DNA of 64,000 nucleotides, taken from NCBI GenBank assembly GCA_910583845.1, contig CAJUAB010000013.1:67504-131503 (forward strand), given 5' to 3'. Position numbers and translations under genes: made by a program. Shown here piece by piece: positions 34,361 to 43,880 of this stretch. The notes under the pieces were generated by a model that made no database searches, was not told the origin of the DNA, and was given only the letters and a program-made list of their open reading frames with translations. The number at the start of each line of letters is the position of its first letter. Positions within the stretch are counted from its first letter, which is position 1. Origin of the DNA: an uncultured Acetatifactor sp. (GTDB taxonomy: Bacteria > Bacillota > Clostridia > Lachnospirales > Lachnospiraceae).

Positions 34361-35452
34361 ATGGACAAGATTATTTTGACGGGGGACAGGCCCACAGGCA
34401 GACTGCATGTGGGGCATTATGTGGGTTCTCTGAGAAGAAGAGTGGAGCTGCAGGACAGCGGAGAGTACAGTAAAATATTCATTATGATCGCGGATGCCCA
34501 GGCGCTGACGGACAATTTCGAAAATCCGGACAAGGTGCGCCAGAATATTGTGGAGGTGGCGCTGGACTATCTGTCCTGCGGGCTGGACCCTGCCAGATCC
34601 ACGCTGTTTATCCAGTCGCAGATTCCGGAGCTGACAGAACTGAGTTTTTACTATATGAATCTGGTGACGGTTTCCCGGCTGCAGCGCAATCCTACGGTCA
34701 AGAATGAGATTCAGATGCGGAATTTTGAAGCCAGCATCCCGGTGGGTTTTTTCACCTATCCCATCAGCCAGGCCTCGGATATCACCGCGTTCAAGGCCAC
34801 CACGGTACCGGTGGGGGAAGATCAGCTGCCTATGATTGAGCAGGCCCGGGAGATCGTGCATAAGTTCAACAGCGTCTACGCGCCCGTGCTGGTGGAGCCC
34901 CAGGCGCTGATCCCGCAGAACGCGGCATGTCTGCGACTTCCCGGCGTGGACGGCAAGGCGAAGATGAGCAAGTCCCTGGGAAACTGCATTTATCTGGCGG
35001 ACAGCCCGGAGGATGTGAAAAAGCAGGTGATGAACATGTATACGGACCCGCAGCATCTGCTGATTTCCGATCCCGGCCACCTGGAGGGCAACACGGTGTT
35101 CACCTATCTGGACGCGTTCTGCCGGGACGAACACTTTGAGAGATATCTGCCGGAATATGCCTGCCTGCAGGAATTGAAGGACCACTACACCAGGGGCGGT
35201 CTGGGAGATATGAAGGTGAAGAAGCTGCTGAACCAGGTGATGCAGGAGGTGCTGGAGCCCATCCGGCAGCGGCGCAGGGAATATGAGAAGGACATTCCTG
35301 AGATTTATAACATCTTAAGGCGTGGCAGCGAGAAAGCCCGGGAGGTGGCGGCACAGACTTTGTCCGAGGTCAGGAGCGCCATGCGCATCAACTATTTTGA
35401 AGATATGGATTTGATAGAGGCACAGGTCAGAAAATATGAGACGGAATTATGA
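34361..35452 (+). CDS. trpS: Tryptophanyl-tRNA synthetase
   Basis: A 363-aa class I synthetase that charges tRNA-Trp. It has the HIGH-like PTGRLHVGHYVGS near residue 11 and KMSKS at 201-205. It belongs to the slightly longer TrpRS type with an insertion after the Rossmann core. Its 3' end overlaps the SH3 protein gene by 17 bp, suggesting coupled translation. Confidence 0.95.
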   Translation: MDKIILTGDRPTGRLHVGHYVGSLRRRVELQDSGEYSKIFIMIADAQALTDNFENPDKVRQNIVEVALDYLSCGLDPARSTLFIQSQIPELTELSFYYMNLVTVSRLQRNPTVKNEIQMRNFEASIPVGFFTYPISQASDITAFKATTVPVGEDQLPMIEQAREIVHKFNSVYAPVLVEPQALIPQNAACLRLPGVDGKAKMSKSLGNCIYLADSPEDVKKQVMNMYTDPQHLLISDPGHLEGNTVFTYLDAFCRDEHFERYLPEYACLQELKDHYTRGGLGDMKVKKLLNQVMQEVLEPIRQRRREYEKDIPEIYNILRRGSEKAREVAAQTLSEVRSAMRINYFEDMDLIEAQVRKYETEL

Positions 35453-35963
35453 TGAAGAGAGAGCATCGGCTCTGGAAGAAGAGAATCTGAATCCCATGCA
35501 GACGTTGGTGACCATGGTGGTTTTGGCGGCGGTGGTAGTGATATTCTGTTTCGCGGTGTGGAAAATCACCCATGCCAACCGTCCCGCCGCGCTGCCGGGG
35601 GCGAACACGGAGAATTCCATGGATTCCATCGCGGATTGGGGTGTGCAGTCCAGCGCGTCGGACACGGGGGCGGGAACGTCGGAGGAGCCCTCCGCCCCGT
35701 CCGAGGCTTCCGGGCAGGAGAATCCGCTGGGGATGGAATTTGAGGCGGTGGATGAATATGTCACGGCCAAGGAGGTTACGAATCTGCGCAGCGAGCCCAG
35801 CACGGATCAGGGACAGCTGACGGTAATCACGCAGCTGAGCAACGGACAGAGCGCGCACAGGATCGGCATGAACGCCGCCACCGGCTGGTCGCAGCTGGAG
35901 TACAACGGGCAGGTGGTATATGCGGTGAGCCAGTATCTGACTGTGGTGGACGCCCCGCAGTAA
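35436..35963 (+). CDS. Membrane-anchored SH3-domain protein
   Basis: A 175-aa protein with an acidic, Arg-containing N-terminus and one membrane segment (about residues 22-44). A Ser/Gly/Glu-rich linker follows (about 50-95), then a bacterial SH3b domain (EYVTAKEVTNLRSEPSTDQG to the end). Such domains bind peptidoglycan or other wall polymers outside the cell. The start overlaps trpS and lacks a strong ribosome site, so translation is probably coupled. A terminator follows at 35976. Confidence 0.78.
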   Translation: MRRNYDEERASALEEENLNPMQTLVTMVVLAAVVVIFCFAVWKITHANRPAALPGANTENSMDSIADWGVQSSASDTGAGTSEEPSAPSEASGQENPLGMEFEAVDEYVTAKEVTNLRSEPSTDQGQLTVITQLSNGQSAHRIGMNAATGWSQLEYNGQVVYAVSQYLTVVDAPQ

Positions 35964-35975
35964 GCGTATAATATA

Positions 35976-36008
35976 AGGGCCGGTATCTGACAGGGTGCCG
36001 GTCCTTTT
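35976..36008 (+). terminator. Intrinsic terminator after the SH3 gene
   Basis: AGGGCCGGTA (35976-35985) pairs with TGCCGGTCCT (35996-36005), including two G-T pairs, and runs into TTTT. Confidence 0.75.
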
Positions 36009-36087
36009 CCTGACAATGGAATCCCTGCGGAGAGCGGATTCTTTTGCTTGAGACATGGGTATTCTCGTGGCGTGTAAAGGAGGAATC

Positions 36088-36966
36088 ATGGAGGAGTTAT
36101 TAAAAGAAAGCGAAGTGGCAAAGTTGTGGCAATCCATTGCGCGGACAGGGGATTACCATAAGAAGATGGAGGAGGTATCGCCCCGGGAGATGGAGATCCA
36201 GGCGGTGGTCGGCGCCAGCGGGGTTTCGGCAGGCAGAGGGGGAAAGGAGGCGCTCTGGCGGGCATCCGCCGAACTGACAGCCTGGAAAGAAGCCGGCGGT
36301 GAGATTCATCGGGAAAACAGTTCGCTTTCCGCGCTGGCGGACGATCGGCTGTTGCAGCATCTGCATGACACCGTAAAATGTGACTCCCTGATCCGGTGCC
36401 GTGTCCGTCCCTCAAAAGACGGGAGATATCTGTTTATGACAGGTCCTGCTCAGGAGGGAGATGACCCGGAGCTGAAAATGATTTTGGAAGAGCAGCTGCG
36501 GGATGTCGTTATGGAGGTGGAAGGGCTTGGCCGATTCGTGCTGGAACGCAGCGTGGAATGGTTTGAGACCAAGCTGGACTGGCTGGGAACCGAGATCAGG
36601 CTCACCTTTGATCAGGACGAAGAAGAAGAGATGGAAAGCGCCATAGAGACGGCCCGGATATTGATGGGAGACCAGCAGGGCTGGGACCGGCGGATTCGGG
36701 AATACGCGGCGGATCAGCTTCTGGATCTGGCCAATGAATGGGCGGAAAATGCGGCGGACGGGGAAGACGAGGCGCTTTCCGCGGATGGAGGGCAGCTGGT
36801 GAGCCGGGAACAGTTTATGGAGCGCATGGAGCTGGAGTCCGTTCAGGCCGGAGAGGACGGAGACTTCGAGTTCTGGTTTTATGACGGAGATATGTTTTAC
36901 GGACATTCCATCCATGTGACCGGAAATGTGGAGGACGGGCCGGACTGGGCGGGCATGGAGGGATAG
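36088..36966 (+). CDS. DUF2262-containing protein
   Basis: A 292-aa acidic, soluble protein. The C-terminus EFWFYDGDMFYGHSIHVTGN matches the DUF2262 signature; the function of that domain is not known. The N-terminal half (about 1-110) is Glu-rich and unassigned. AAGGAGG lies 6 bp before ATG 36088; an in-frame ATG at 36055 lacks one. It sits 57 bp before the beta-glucuronidase gene in the same direction, but no shared job is evident. Confidence 0.7.
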   Translation: MEELLKESEVAKLWQSIARTGDYHKKMEEVSPREMEIQAVVGASGVSAGRGGKEALWRASAELTAWKEAGGEIHRENSSLSALADDRLLQHLHDTVKCDSLIRCRVRPSKDGRYLFMTGPAQEGDDPELKMILEEQLRDVVMEVEGLGRFVLERSVEWFETKLDWLGTEIRLTFDQDEEEEMESAIETARILMGDQQGWDRRIREYAADQLLDLANEWAENAADGEDEALSADGGQLVSREQFMERMELESVQAGEDGDFEFWFYDGDMFYGHSIHVTGNVEDGPDWAGMEG

Positions 36967-37023
36967 CGTACCAAAGGCAGGGGATGAAGTTGAACACGGG
37001 CGTGGACGCCGGGAGGACACACT

Positions 37024-38772
37024 ATGCTGCGGATTTTTGCGACACACAGAGTCAGATTACAGACGGAGCTCTCATCGTGTCTGTGGGATTTTACAACAAT
37101 GCCGGAGGAGGGGGCAGAACCGGTCCGGATGAAAGTGACGGTGCCCAGCTGCTGGGAGAACTATCCCGGGACAAGGACTTACCGCGGAAGGGCCTGCTAT
37201 GAGAGGAGCTTCCGGGCGTCGGGAAATATCCGGCTGGAGTTCAAGGGCGTCAGCCACACGGCGGAGGTCTTTGTGGACGGGGAGTCGGTGGGGACCCATT
37301 ATAACGCGTATACGCCGTTTTCGTCCGTCATACGGAATCTTGCGCCCGGCATTCACAGACTGAAAGTGTGCGTGGATAACTCCTTCAACAGCCGCTCCGC
37401 GCTCCATGTGGAGAATGACTATCAGACCTACGGGGGAATCACCAGAGCGGTGGCGCTGGAAGAGTTGGGGAACGTCTATGTGACAGGAGTTCACGTGACC
37501 CCTGAAAAAAGGGAAGGGCAATGGCGGGCCCGCGTGGAAGTGGGGGTGAGAAACCTGGAGACGCAGCCCTTTTGCGGCCAACTCAGACTGACGATTGCCA
37601 AGGCAGGCACGGAGGAGAGCGGCGGGGCTGCGTTGGCTGTGGAAGATGTTTCGCAGGTCGGCGCGGCCGGACGGTCAGTGGACGGCGGGGCGGCGGTCTG
37701 CCTTCTGGAACTGGCCGGGGACGGGGAGAAGACGCTGTGTGTGGACATCTGCTGCGGGGAAGTCGGGGAGTGGAATCCGGAGACGCCGGTTCTCTACGAG
37801 GTGAGTGCCGTGATTTGCGACGGACAGGGAAAAGCGGTGGATGACCTGGTGGACCGCTTTGGTTTCAGGGAGATTACGGTCCGGGGGAAAGACATCCTTA
37901 TGAACGGGAGAAAACTTTGGATCAAGGGATTCTGCCGCCATGAGGATCATCCGCAGTTCGGATGCGCCCTGCCTCTCGCGGCCATGCAGCAGGATCTGCT
38001 GCTGATGCGGGATATGGGTGCCAATTCCGTGCGGACCTCCCACTATCCCAACGATGAGATATTTCTGGACCTCTGTGACGAGACGGGCGTGCTGGTGTGG
38101 GAGGAAAACCATGCCAGAGGCCTTTCGGAGGAAGCCATGCGAAACCCCAATTTTGAGAGGCAGTGTGAGGACTGCATCCGGGAGATGATAGGCGCCCACT
38201 ATAATCATCCCAGCATTTACATCTGGGGGATACTGAACGAGTGCGCCAGCCATACGGAGTATGGGAAGGGCTGTTATGAACGCCAGCTGTCCCTGATCCG
38301 CAGCCTGGACAGGAGCCGTCCGAGATCCTTTGCCAGCTGTCAGTTCAAGACGGATATCTGTTTTGGGCTGGCGGACGTGGTTTCCTACAATATTTATCCG
38401 CTGTGGTACCACGACACGCCGGTGGAGGAGTATCTGAGGGATCTCTACGATTGGGTGCAGCAGACGGAAGGGGCGGGAAAACCTTTTCTCATCACGGAGG
38501 TGGGAGCAGGGGCTGTCTATGGATACCGCACCCCGGAAAAGGTCAAATGGTCGGAGGAATATCAGGCGGACGCCCTGGAGAAGCAGCTTAAGGCAATTCT
38601 GGCGAAGGAGGGCGTCAGCGGTGTCTATGTATGGCAGTTCTGTGATTGCAGGGTGTGTGACAGCTGGTTCCATGTCCGTCCCCGCACGATGAACAACAAG
38701 GGAATTGTGGACGAGTACCGCCGTCCCAAGCTATCCTACGCGGCGGTGAGGGATATTTTTCGGGAATGCTGA
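37024..38772 (+). CDS. uidA: Beta-glucuronidase (GH2)
   Basis: A 582-aa glycoside hydrolase family 2 enzyme. It has a sugar-binding N-terminal domain, an immunoglobulin-like domain and a TIM barrel. The acid/base is Glu406 in ILNEC and the nucleophile Glu492 in ITEVG, followed by the WSEEYQ block known from E. coli GUS. An Asn-x-Lys motif at 557-559 (NNKG), characteristic of glucuronidases, recognises the acid group of the sugar and argues against beta-galactosidase. No signal peptide is visible, so it is cytoplasmic. GGGAGG lies 9 bp before ATG 37024. No glucuronide transporter or UxuR-type regulator is adjacent. Confidence 0.9.
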   Translation: MLRIFATHRVRLQTELSSCLWDFTTMPEEGAEPVRMKVTVPSCWENYPGTRTYRGRACYERSFRASGNIRLEFKGVSHTAEVFVDGESVGTHYNAYTPFSSVIRNLAPGIHRLKVCVDNSFNSRSALHVENDYQTYGGITRAVALEELGNVYVTGVHVTPEKREGQWRARVEVGVRNLETQPFCGQLRLTIAKAGTEESGGAALAVEDVSQVGAAGRSVDGGAAVCLLELAGDGEKTLCVDICCGEVGEWNPETPVLYEVSAVICDGQGKAVDDLVDRFGFREITVRGKDILMNGRKLWIKGFCRHEDHPQFGCALPLAAMQQDLLLMRDMGANSVRTSHYPNDEIFLDLCDETGVLVWEENHARGLSEEAMRNPNFERQCEDCIREMIGAHYNHPSIYIWGILNECASHTEYGKGCYERQLSLIRSLDRSRPRSFASCQFKTDICFGLADVVSYNIYPLWYHDTPVEEYLRDLYDWVQQTEGAGKPFLITEVGAGAVYGYRTPEKVKWSEEYQADALEKQLKAILAKEGVSGVYVWQFCDCRVCDSWFHVRPRTMNNKGIVDEYRRPKLSYAAVRDIFREC

Positions 38773-38913
38773 CGGAGGCCGCGTCCAGTTCTTTCGTTTG
38801 ATACATTTTTTTCTCTTGAAAAGGATATACTACTCCGCAAAAGGAGTTCATGTCCGGGCGGGCTTCCGGAGAGTACCGCAGGAAATGAAGGAACTGTGCG
38901 GAAAGGGGAAATT

Positions 38914-39948
38914 ATGAGTCAAATGACGGGTAAATCCAGCATCAGGCTGGAAAAAAGAGTATATATTTTAAGCAGCGCCAGTATTGTGGGAAAAAAGGAA
39001 GGGGAGGGCCCGCTGGGGAATCTCTTTGATATGGTGGGGGAGGATGACCTCTTTGGGTGCGATACCTGGGAGGAGGCGGAGAGCAACCTGCAAAAGGACG
39101 CGGTCTATATGGCCCTGGGAAAAGCGGGCAAAATGAAGGAGGATATCCGTTATCTTTTTGCCGGAGATCTTCTGGGCCAGTCCATCGCCACTTCTTTTGG
39201 CATCGCGTCTTACCAGATTCCCCTGCTGGGGGTCTATGGGGCCTGCTCTACCTGCGGGGAGTCCCTGACGCTGGGGGCCATGGCAGTGTCCGCAGGATAT
39301 GCGGATTATGTGGCCTGTGTGACTTCCAGCCATTTTGCCAGCGCGGAGAAGGAGTTCCGCTTTCCGTTGGAGTACGGAAACCAGAGACCCCTGTCGGCCA
39401 GCTGGACGGTGACGGGGAGCGGGGCCTTTATTCTGGGCGGGCAGCAGGAGAAAGACCCTCAGGGACGGCCTCCCAGAGCGGTTATCACGGGCATGACTGT
39501 GGGCAGGATCGTGGACTTTGGACTGAAGGATTCCATGAATATGGGGGCCTGCATGGCTCCTGCGGCGGCGGACACATTGACGCAGCATTTTCTGGATTTC
39601 AATGTGATGCCGGAGGAATACGACAGAATCATCACAGGGGATCTGGGCAGCGTCGGCCAAAGGGTGCTGTTGGAGCTTTTGCGGGACAAGGGCTATGATA
39701 TCGCCAGGCAGCATATGGACTGCGGGATCGAAATTTTTGACGCCCAGTCTCAGGATACCCATGCCGGGGGCAGCGGCTGCGGCTGCAGCGCGGTGACGCT
39801 TTCCGCCTATATATTAAAGCAGCTGGAGGAGCATCATTGGAAGAAAGTGCTGTTTATGCCCACGGGCGCTCTGCTCAGCAAGACCAGCTTCAACGAAGGG
39901 AAAAGCGTACCGGGAATTGCTCATGCGGTGGTGTTGGAGGCGCTGTAG
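38914..39948 (+). CDS. spoVAD: Stage V sporulation protein AD
   Basis: A 344-aa soluble, thiolase-fold protein that binds dipicolinate and sits on the SpoVA channel. Clear family features are LFAGDLLGQSIATSFGIA, GVYGACSTCGESL, CVTSSHFASAEKEFRFPLEY and GGSGCGCSAVTLSAYIL. AAAGGGG precedes ATG 38914; a GTG at 38896 is less likely. It is separated from spoVAC by about 21.6 kb, whereas the two genes are normally adjacent. A GATATACTA box at about 38829 may be part of a forespore (SigG-type) promoter, which a detached spoVAD would need. Confidence 0.95.
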   Translation: MSQMTGKSSIRLEKRVYILSSASIVGKKEGEGPLGNLFDMVGEDDLFGCDTWEEAESNLQKDAVYMALGKAGKMKEDIRYLFAGDLLGQSIATSFGIASYQIPLLGVYGACSTCGESLTLGAMAVSAGYADYVACVTSSHFASAEKEFRFPLEYGNQRPLSASWTVTGSGAFILGGQQEKDPQGRPPRAVITGMTVGRIVDFGLKDSMNMGACMAPAAADTLTQHFLDFNVMPEEYDRIITGDLGSVGQRVLLELLRDKGYDIARQHMDCGIEIFDAQSQDTHAGGSGCGCSAVTLSAYILKQLEEHHWKKVLFMPTGALLSKTSFNEGKSVPGIAHAVVLEAL

Positions 39949-39998
39949 CCGGTAGAAAATCACGAAAAATAAAAAATCATTAAGATTTTGAATATCTC

Positions 39999-40027
39999 TT
40001 GCATTGCTTCGTTTTTTCTAGTACAAT
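39999..40027 (+). promoter_or_regulatory. SigA-type promoter after spoVAD
   Basis: TTGCAT (39999-40004), a 17-bp spacer, TACAAT (40022-40027). It would transcribe the 83-aa gene independently of spoVAD. Confidence 0.65.
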
Positions 40028-40053
40028 TCATTCATGAGAAAGGCGGCAAAAGC

Positions 40054-40305
40054 ATGCGCAGGATGGAATTCAAGATGGAGAGGCAGGGGCTTTTGGAAGT
40101 GGGGCAGGATGTGACTGTCACAGAAGGGCTCCTGCCTAGTAATTATTATTACATTATTGATCCGGCTCTGGCTATGTCGGGAAACATTCCCTTCCGTTAC
40201 AGATTAAAGTCCCGGACAGGCAGAGTTATCGATATTCAGGAGAATGCCCGGGGATTTTATGTGACGGCGGAATTTGACGAGCCGGATGTGGATATGCCCG
40301 GATAA
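40054..40305 (+). CDS. Hypothetical 83-aa protein between spoVAD and spoVAE
   Basis: A small soluble protein beginning MRRMEFKMERQGLLEVGQDV, rich in beta-strand-type sequence, ending in an acidic tail. I recognise no family. GAAAGGCGG lies 7 bp before ATG 40054, and a promoter at 39999-40027 serves it. Its location inside a spoVA gene group is unusual, but the vegetative-type promoter suggests it may not be a sporulation gene. Confidence 0.6.
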   Translation: MRRMEFKMERQGLLEVGQDVTVTEGLLPSNYYYIIDPALAMSGNIPFRYRLKSRTGRVIDIQENARGFYVTAEFDEPDVDMPG

Positions 40306-40466
40306 AATTATATCGGAAGTGAAATACACCATGCTTTTTGTCTGACATATTCCGGAGGGTACATAAGATGTCCGGCTATAGGTCGGAATAGTTTTACGGA
40401 ATACCGCAGATACTACCTTCGAGGAAATCTGCCGATTTTATGGCGGATTCAGAAGGAGTGAGGCGA

Positions 40467-40823
40467 ATGGATTATATCAATGCTTTTTGGGTCGGCGGAC
40501 TGATCTGCGCCCTTGTACAGATTCTGATGGAAAAGACCAAGATGATGCCCGGGCGTATTATGGTGCTGCTGGTGGTGCTGGGAGCCTGTATCAGCGTGTT
40601 TGGCTGGTATGAGCCCTTTCAGGAGTTTGCCGGTGCCGGGGCCAGTGTGCCCCTTCTGGGATTTGGCAATGTGCTGATGAAGGGCGTCAAGGAGGCTGTG
40701 GACGAACAGGGTTTGCTGGGCCTGTGGGCAGGCGGCTTCAAGGCGGGGGCAGTGGGTACCTGCGCGGCGCTGGTTTTCGGCTATCTGGCAAGTCTGGTCT
40801 TCAACCCGAAATCAAAGGACTGA
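40467..40823 (+). CDS. spoVAE: Stage V sporulation protein AE
   Basis: A 118-aa membrane protein with four hydrophobic segments and the SpoVAEb pattern (YINAFWVGGLICALVQILME, GAGASVPLLGFGNVLMKG). It belongs to the SpoVA dipicolinate channel. AGAAGGAG lies about 8 bp before ATG 40467. The 161-bp gap before it holds no other gene. Confidence 0.93.
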   Translation: MDYINAFWVGGLICALVQILMEKTKMMPGRIMVLLVVLGACISVFGWYEPFQEFAGAGASVPLLGFGNVLMKGVKEAVDEQGLLGLWAGGFKAGAVGTCAALVFGYLASLVFNPKSKD

Positions 40824-40913
40824 AGATGGCATATCACAAAAGAATTCGTGGTATGCGTGAAGAAATCACAGCATAGTATGCAAGTTAAAGGGACGAAGGA
40901 TGAAGAAAATATT

Positions 40914-43136
40914 ATGTCAAGTTGGTTGATTTATACAGGAATATTGATTTATATGGAGATTGTGTTCCACCTGGGCTGCTTTGGCCTGGTGGGTTTCAAT
41001 CCTGTCTTTTCTTTGGGACTTATTTCTCTGATTGCCGCCATCCAGGCGCTGATCAGCGGCAGCTTTTCCCGTAGGAACAGGCACAGGGCATTCTGGATTA
41101 TGGTCACATTGGAGTATGTGATCTTCTTTGTGCAGACCGTGTATTACAGGATTTTCCAGCAGCCATTGCAGATCAAGGCCATGCTGCTGGGAGGGAAGGA
41201 CGCGCTGACCAATTACTGGCGGGAGGCGCTGACGGGCCTGCTTCACGCGGCTCCCCTGCTGCTTCTGATAGCATTGCCGATGCTGGGCGTGGGGATCTGG
41301 AGACATCTGACCACCTGGGAGCTGACGTATCTGACACCTATCAAAAAACTGCGGATGGGATTGATAGCGGGTGTTTCCCTGATTTACTGTGTCAGCGTCA
41401 TGGAGATCGGGAACGTGCTGGACACAATGTACGCGGAAGAATACAGGGAATTTTATGATCCCATGTCAGTGATGCAGGACATGGGGGTCATGACCATGGT
41501 ACAGAGGGACAGCGCTTATGAAATGGGGGAGATGATGGAGTCTCTCTGGGACAGGGTATCGGATTCCAGGCCGCGGGAGGAGGAGCCTGACAGGCAGCTG
41601 GCCCAGGGGACAGCAGGCGAGTCTCCCGACACTTTAAAAGGCACCGCGCCGGAGCGGGAGCAGGGGACGGAACCGGGGAGCGGAAACCTGGAACCGGAGG
41701 CAACGCCGGAGCCGGTTCTGGACACTTCTCCCAACGTGTGGAATCTGGATATGGAAAAGCTGACGCAGCTTTCCCAGGGCAACAAGGAGACGGAGTGGCT
41801 CGCGGAGTACCTGGGGAGAGTGGCGCCCACCAACCGCAATGAGTATACAGGAATGTTTGAGGGATACAATCTGATCTTTCTGACGGCGGAGGGATTTTCC
41901 ACCTATGCCATCAGGGAGGATCTCACGCCCACTCTGTATAAAATGGTAAATTCCGGTTTTGTGTTCACCAACTATTATGTGCCTCTCTGGCAGACCAGTA
42001 CCAGCGACGGAGAATATGTCAACACCACGGGGCTGATTCCTGACGGGCAGCACAGCATGCGCAAGACTGCGGATACAGGGATGGACATGGCCTTTTCACT
42101 GCCTCGCTTTTTTGCCAAAGAAGGGGTCTATAACTGGGCCTATCACAACAACACTCTTTCCTACTATGACCGCTATCGGACTCATCCCAACCTGGGGTAT
42201 GATTTCAAGGCGTCCAAACTCGGGGATTTGTCCGAGGAGGAATACGGGGATAAGATTTTTTACATGGAGCATGCGAACGCATGGCCTGCCTCCGACTATG
42301 AGATGATGCTGGGGACCGTGCCGGAATATGTGAACCTGGACCGCTTTGACGTGTACTATATGACGGTCTCTGGACATATGTATTACAGCTTTTCGGGCAA
42401 CAGGATGTCCAGCTGGCACAAGGAGGAAGTGCAGGGGCTGGATATGTCGGAAAATGCCCAGGCCTATATCGCCTGCCATATGGAGCTGGATAAGGCCATG
42501 GCCAATCTGCTGGAGCAGCTGGAGGCGGCCGGACAGCTTGACAGGACGCTGATCTGCCTCAGCGCGGATCATTATCCTTACTCCATGACCCAGGAGGAGT
42601 ATGAAGAGCTGGCGGGCCGGGATCTGTCCCAGGATATGGATACTTTCCGGAACAGCCTGATCCTGTGGAACGCGGCTATGGAGGAGCCGGTGGTGGTGGA
42701 TAAGGTGTGCGGGGCTATGGACCTGATTCCCACGCTGCTGAATCTGTTCGGGTTTGATTACGATTCCAGGATGTATGCCGGGCGGGATATTTTCTCGGAC
42801 CAGGAGGGAATGGTGATCTTCAATGACCGGAGCTTTGTGACGGATATTGTGGCCTACAGCCGCAAGGCCAAGACTACGACATGGAAGGTGGATATAACGG
42901 AGGAAGAGCAGGAAGCCTATATGGACCTGGCGAGGAAGGATGTGAAGGAGCGGTACAATTTCAGCGCCTATATTCTGCGCAATGATTACTACAGGCTGAT
43001 CCGGCAGTGTCTTGACGAGGAAAAGACTGCGGAGAATCCCGAGAGACCGGCGGAGGCTGTTTTGCCCTGGCCTACCCCGGAGCCTGCGCCGACAACGGAA
43101 CCGACAGCGGGTATGGGGGGATCTCCGGCGCAATGA
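40914..43136 (+). CDS. LtaS-like sulfatase-family membrane enzyme
   Basis: A 740-aa protein with about four to five membrane segments in the first 180 residues and an extracellular Glu/Pro/Thr-rich linker (about 220-275). An alkaline-phosphatase/sulfatase fold follows. EGYNLIFLTAEGFSTYAI and TSTSDGEYV correspond to the LtaS active site, with Thr363 as probable nucleophile, and LSADHYPY supplies metal ligands. Such enzymes transfer glycerol phosphate or other phosphoalcohols to cell-envelope polymers. A Pro/Thr-rich tail ends the protein. The start is uncertain; ATG 40914 is chosen, ATG 40878 is possible. Confidence 0.82.
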   Translation: MSSWLIYTGILIYMEIVFHLGCFGLVGFNPVFSLGLISLIAAIQALISGSFSRRNRHRAFWIMVTLEYVIFFVQTVYYRIFQQPLQIKAMLLGGKDALTNYWREALTGLLHAAPLLLLIALPMLGVGIWRHLTTWELTYLTPIKKLRMGLIAGVSLIYCVSVMEIGNVLDTMYAEEYREFYDPMSVMQDMGVMTMVQRDSAYEMGEMMESLWDRVSDSRPREEEPDRQLAQGTAGESPDTLKGTAPEREQGTEPGSGNLEPEATPEPVLDTSPNVWNLDMEKLTQLSQGNKETEWLAEYLGRVAPTNRNEYTGMFEGYNLIFLTAEGFSTYAIREDLTPTLYKMVNSGFVFTNYYVPLWQTSTSDGEYVNTTGLIPDGQHSMRKTADTGMDMAFSLPRFFAKEGVYNWAYHNNTLSYYDRYRTHPNLGYDFKASKLGDLSEEEYGDKIFYMEHANAWPASDYEMMLGTVPEYVNLDRFDVYYMTVSGHMYYSFSGNRMSSWHKEEVQGLDMSENAQAYIACHMELDKAMANLLEQLEAAGQLDRTLICLSADHYPYSMTQEEYEELAGRDLSQDMDTFRNSLILWNAAMEEPVVVDKVCGAMDLIPTLLNLFGFDYDSRMYAGRDIFSDQEGMVIFNDRSFVTDIVAYSRKAKTTTWKVDITEEEQEAYMDLARKDVKERYNFSAYILRNDYYRLIRQCLDEEKTAENPERPAEAVLPWPTPEPAPTTEPTAGMGGSPAQ

Positions 43137-43244
43137 GACAGGTTTTCAGAATCCCGGCAGAGCTGCCGCAGGCGGAAAGGGTGTTTCGGCTGAATAGAAA
43201 AGCAGGATGGTGTGAGGGAACTCCGTGGTGACGGACAGGCAATG

Positions 43245-43748
43245 TCATAAGATTTCGTATAGGATATTTTTGCCGGACAGAAACGCAGTCAGAGCTTTAT
43301 CCCATATTGCGTCGGGTTCTTTGCTCATCACAAAGGTGTGGTAGGATGTGCCTGTGGTCAGCACGGCGTGGGAACCGTCATATTTGATGGTCAGTACAAG
43401 GGCTTTTACCTGTTCCGGGGGAATGCCGCATCCGCCTCCTGCCAGAACCCTGCTTATCTTCTCCGGTTTGAGATGCAATACGAACTTGAAATACAGCGGG
43501 GTGCGCCTTCCCTTAATCAGCTGAAACAGCAATCCCTTTATCTCCTGCCAGGGAGCGAAATCATAGGGGCAGATTTCAGGATTATCCCTCTCTTCGGAGG
43601 TGAAGAAGTCCTTGTTGATATGCCCGTCGATCGTGTAGGTGTGGGCGGTGGACACAGTGGCCTCCGCCAGCAGAAAGGGGTCAAAACAATCCCCGGTCAA
43701 CAGCTGTGCCATGAAGTTTTTCGTGTTAGTGATCTGTAATGCCAGCAT
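43245..43748 (-). CDS. Hypothetical protein resembling DUF5721
   Basis: A 167-aa soluble protein beginning MLALQITNTKNFMAQLLTGD, with GHINKDFFT and PYDFAPWQEIKGLLFQLIKG segments that I associate with DUF5721, a Lachnospiraceae-typical family of unknown function. There is no membrane segment or enzyme motif. AGGAGA precedes the start at 43748. It is transcribed away from the LtaS-like gene. Confidence 0.6.
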   Translation of the reverse strand: MLALQITNTKNFMAQLLTGDCFDPFLLAEATVSTAHTYTIDGHINKDFFTSEERDNPEICPYDFAPWQEIKGLLFQLIKGRRTPLYFKFVLHLKPEKISRVLAGGGCGIPPEQVKALVLTIKYDGSHAVLTTGTSYHTFVMSKEPDAIWDKALTAFLSGKNILYEIL

Positions 43749-43880
43749 ATCTTCTCCTTTTCCCTCGTATTGCCTGGGCCATTGCGAAACTTTTGCAATG
43801 GCCTGCCCTAAATGAATGCGATATCCTGTTTCGTGCAGATCGCACGGAACACAGTAATTTGTGATGCGGTTTTAATGCCA

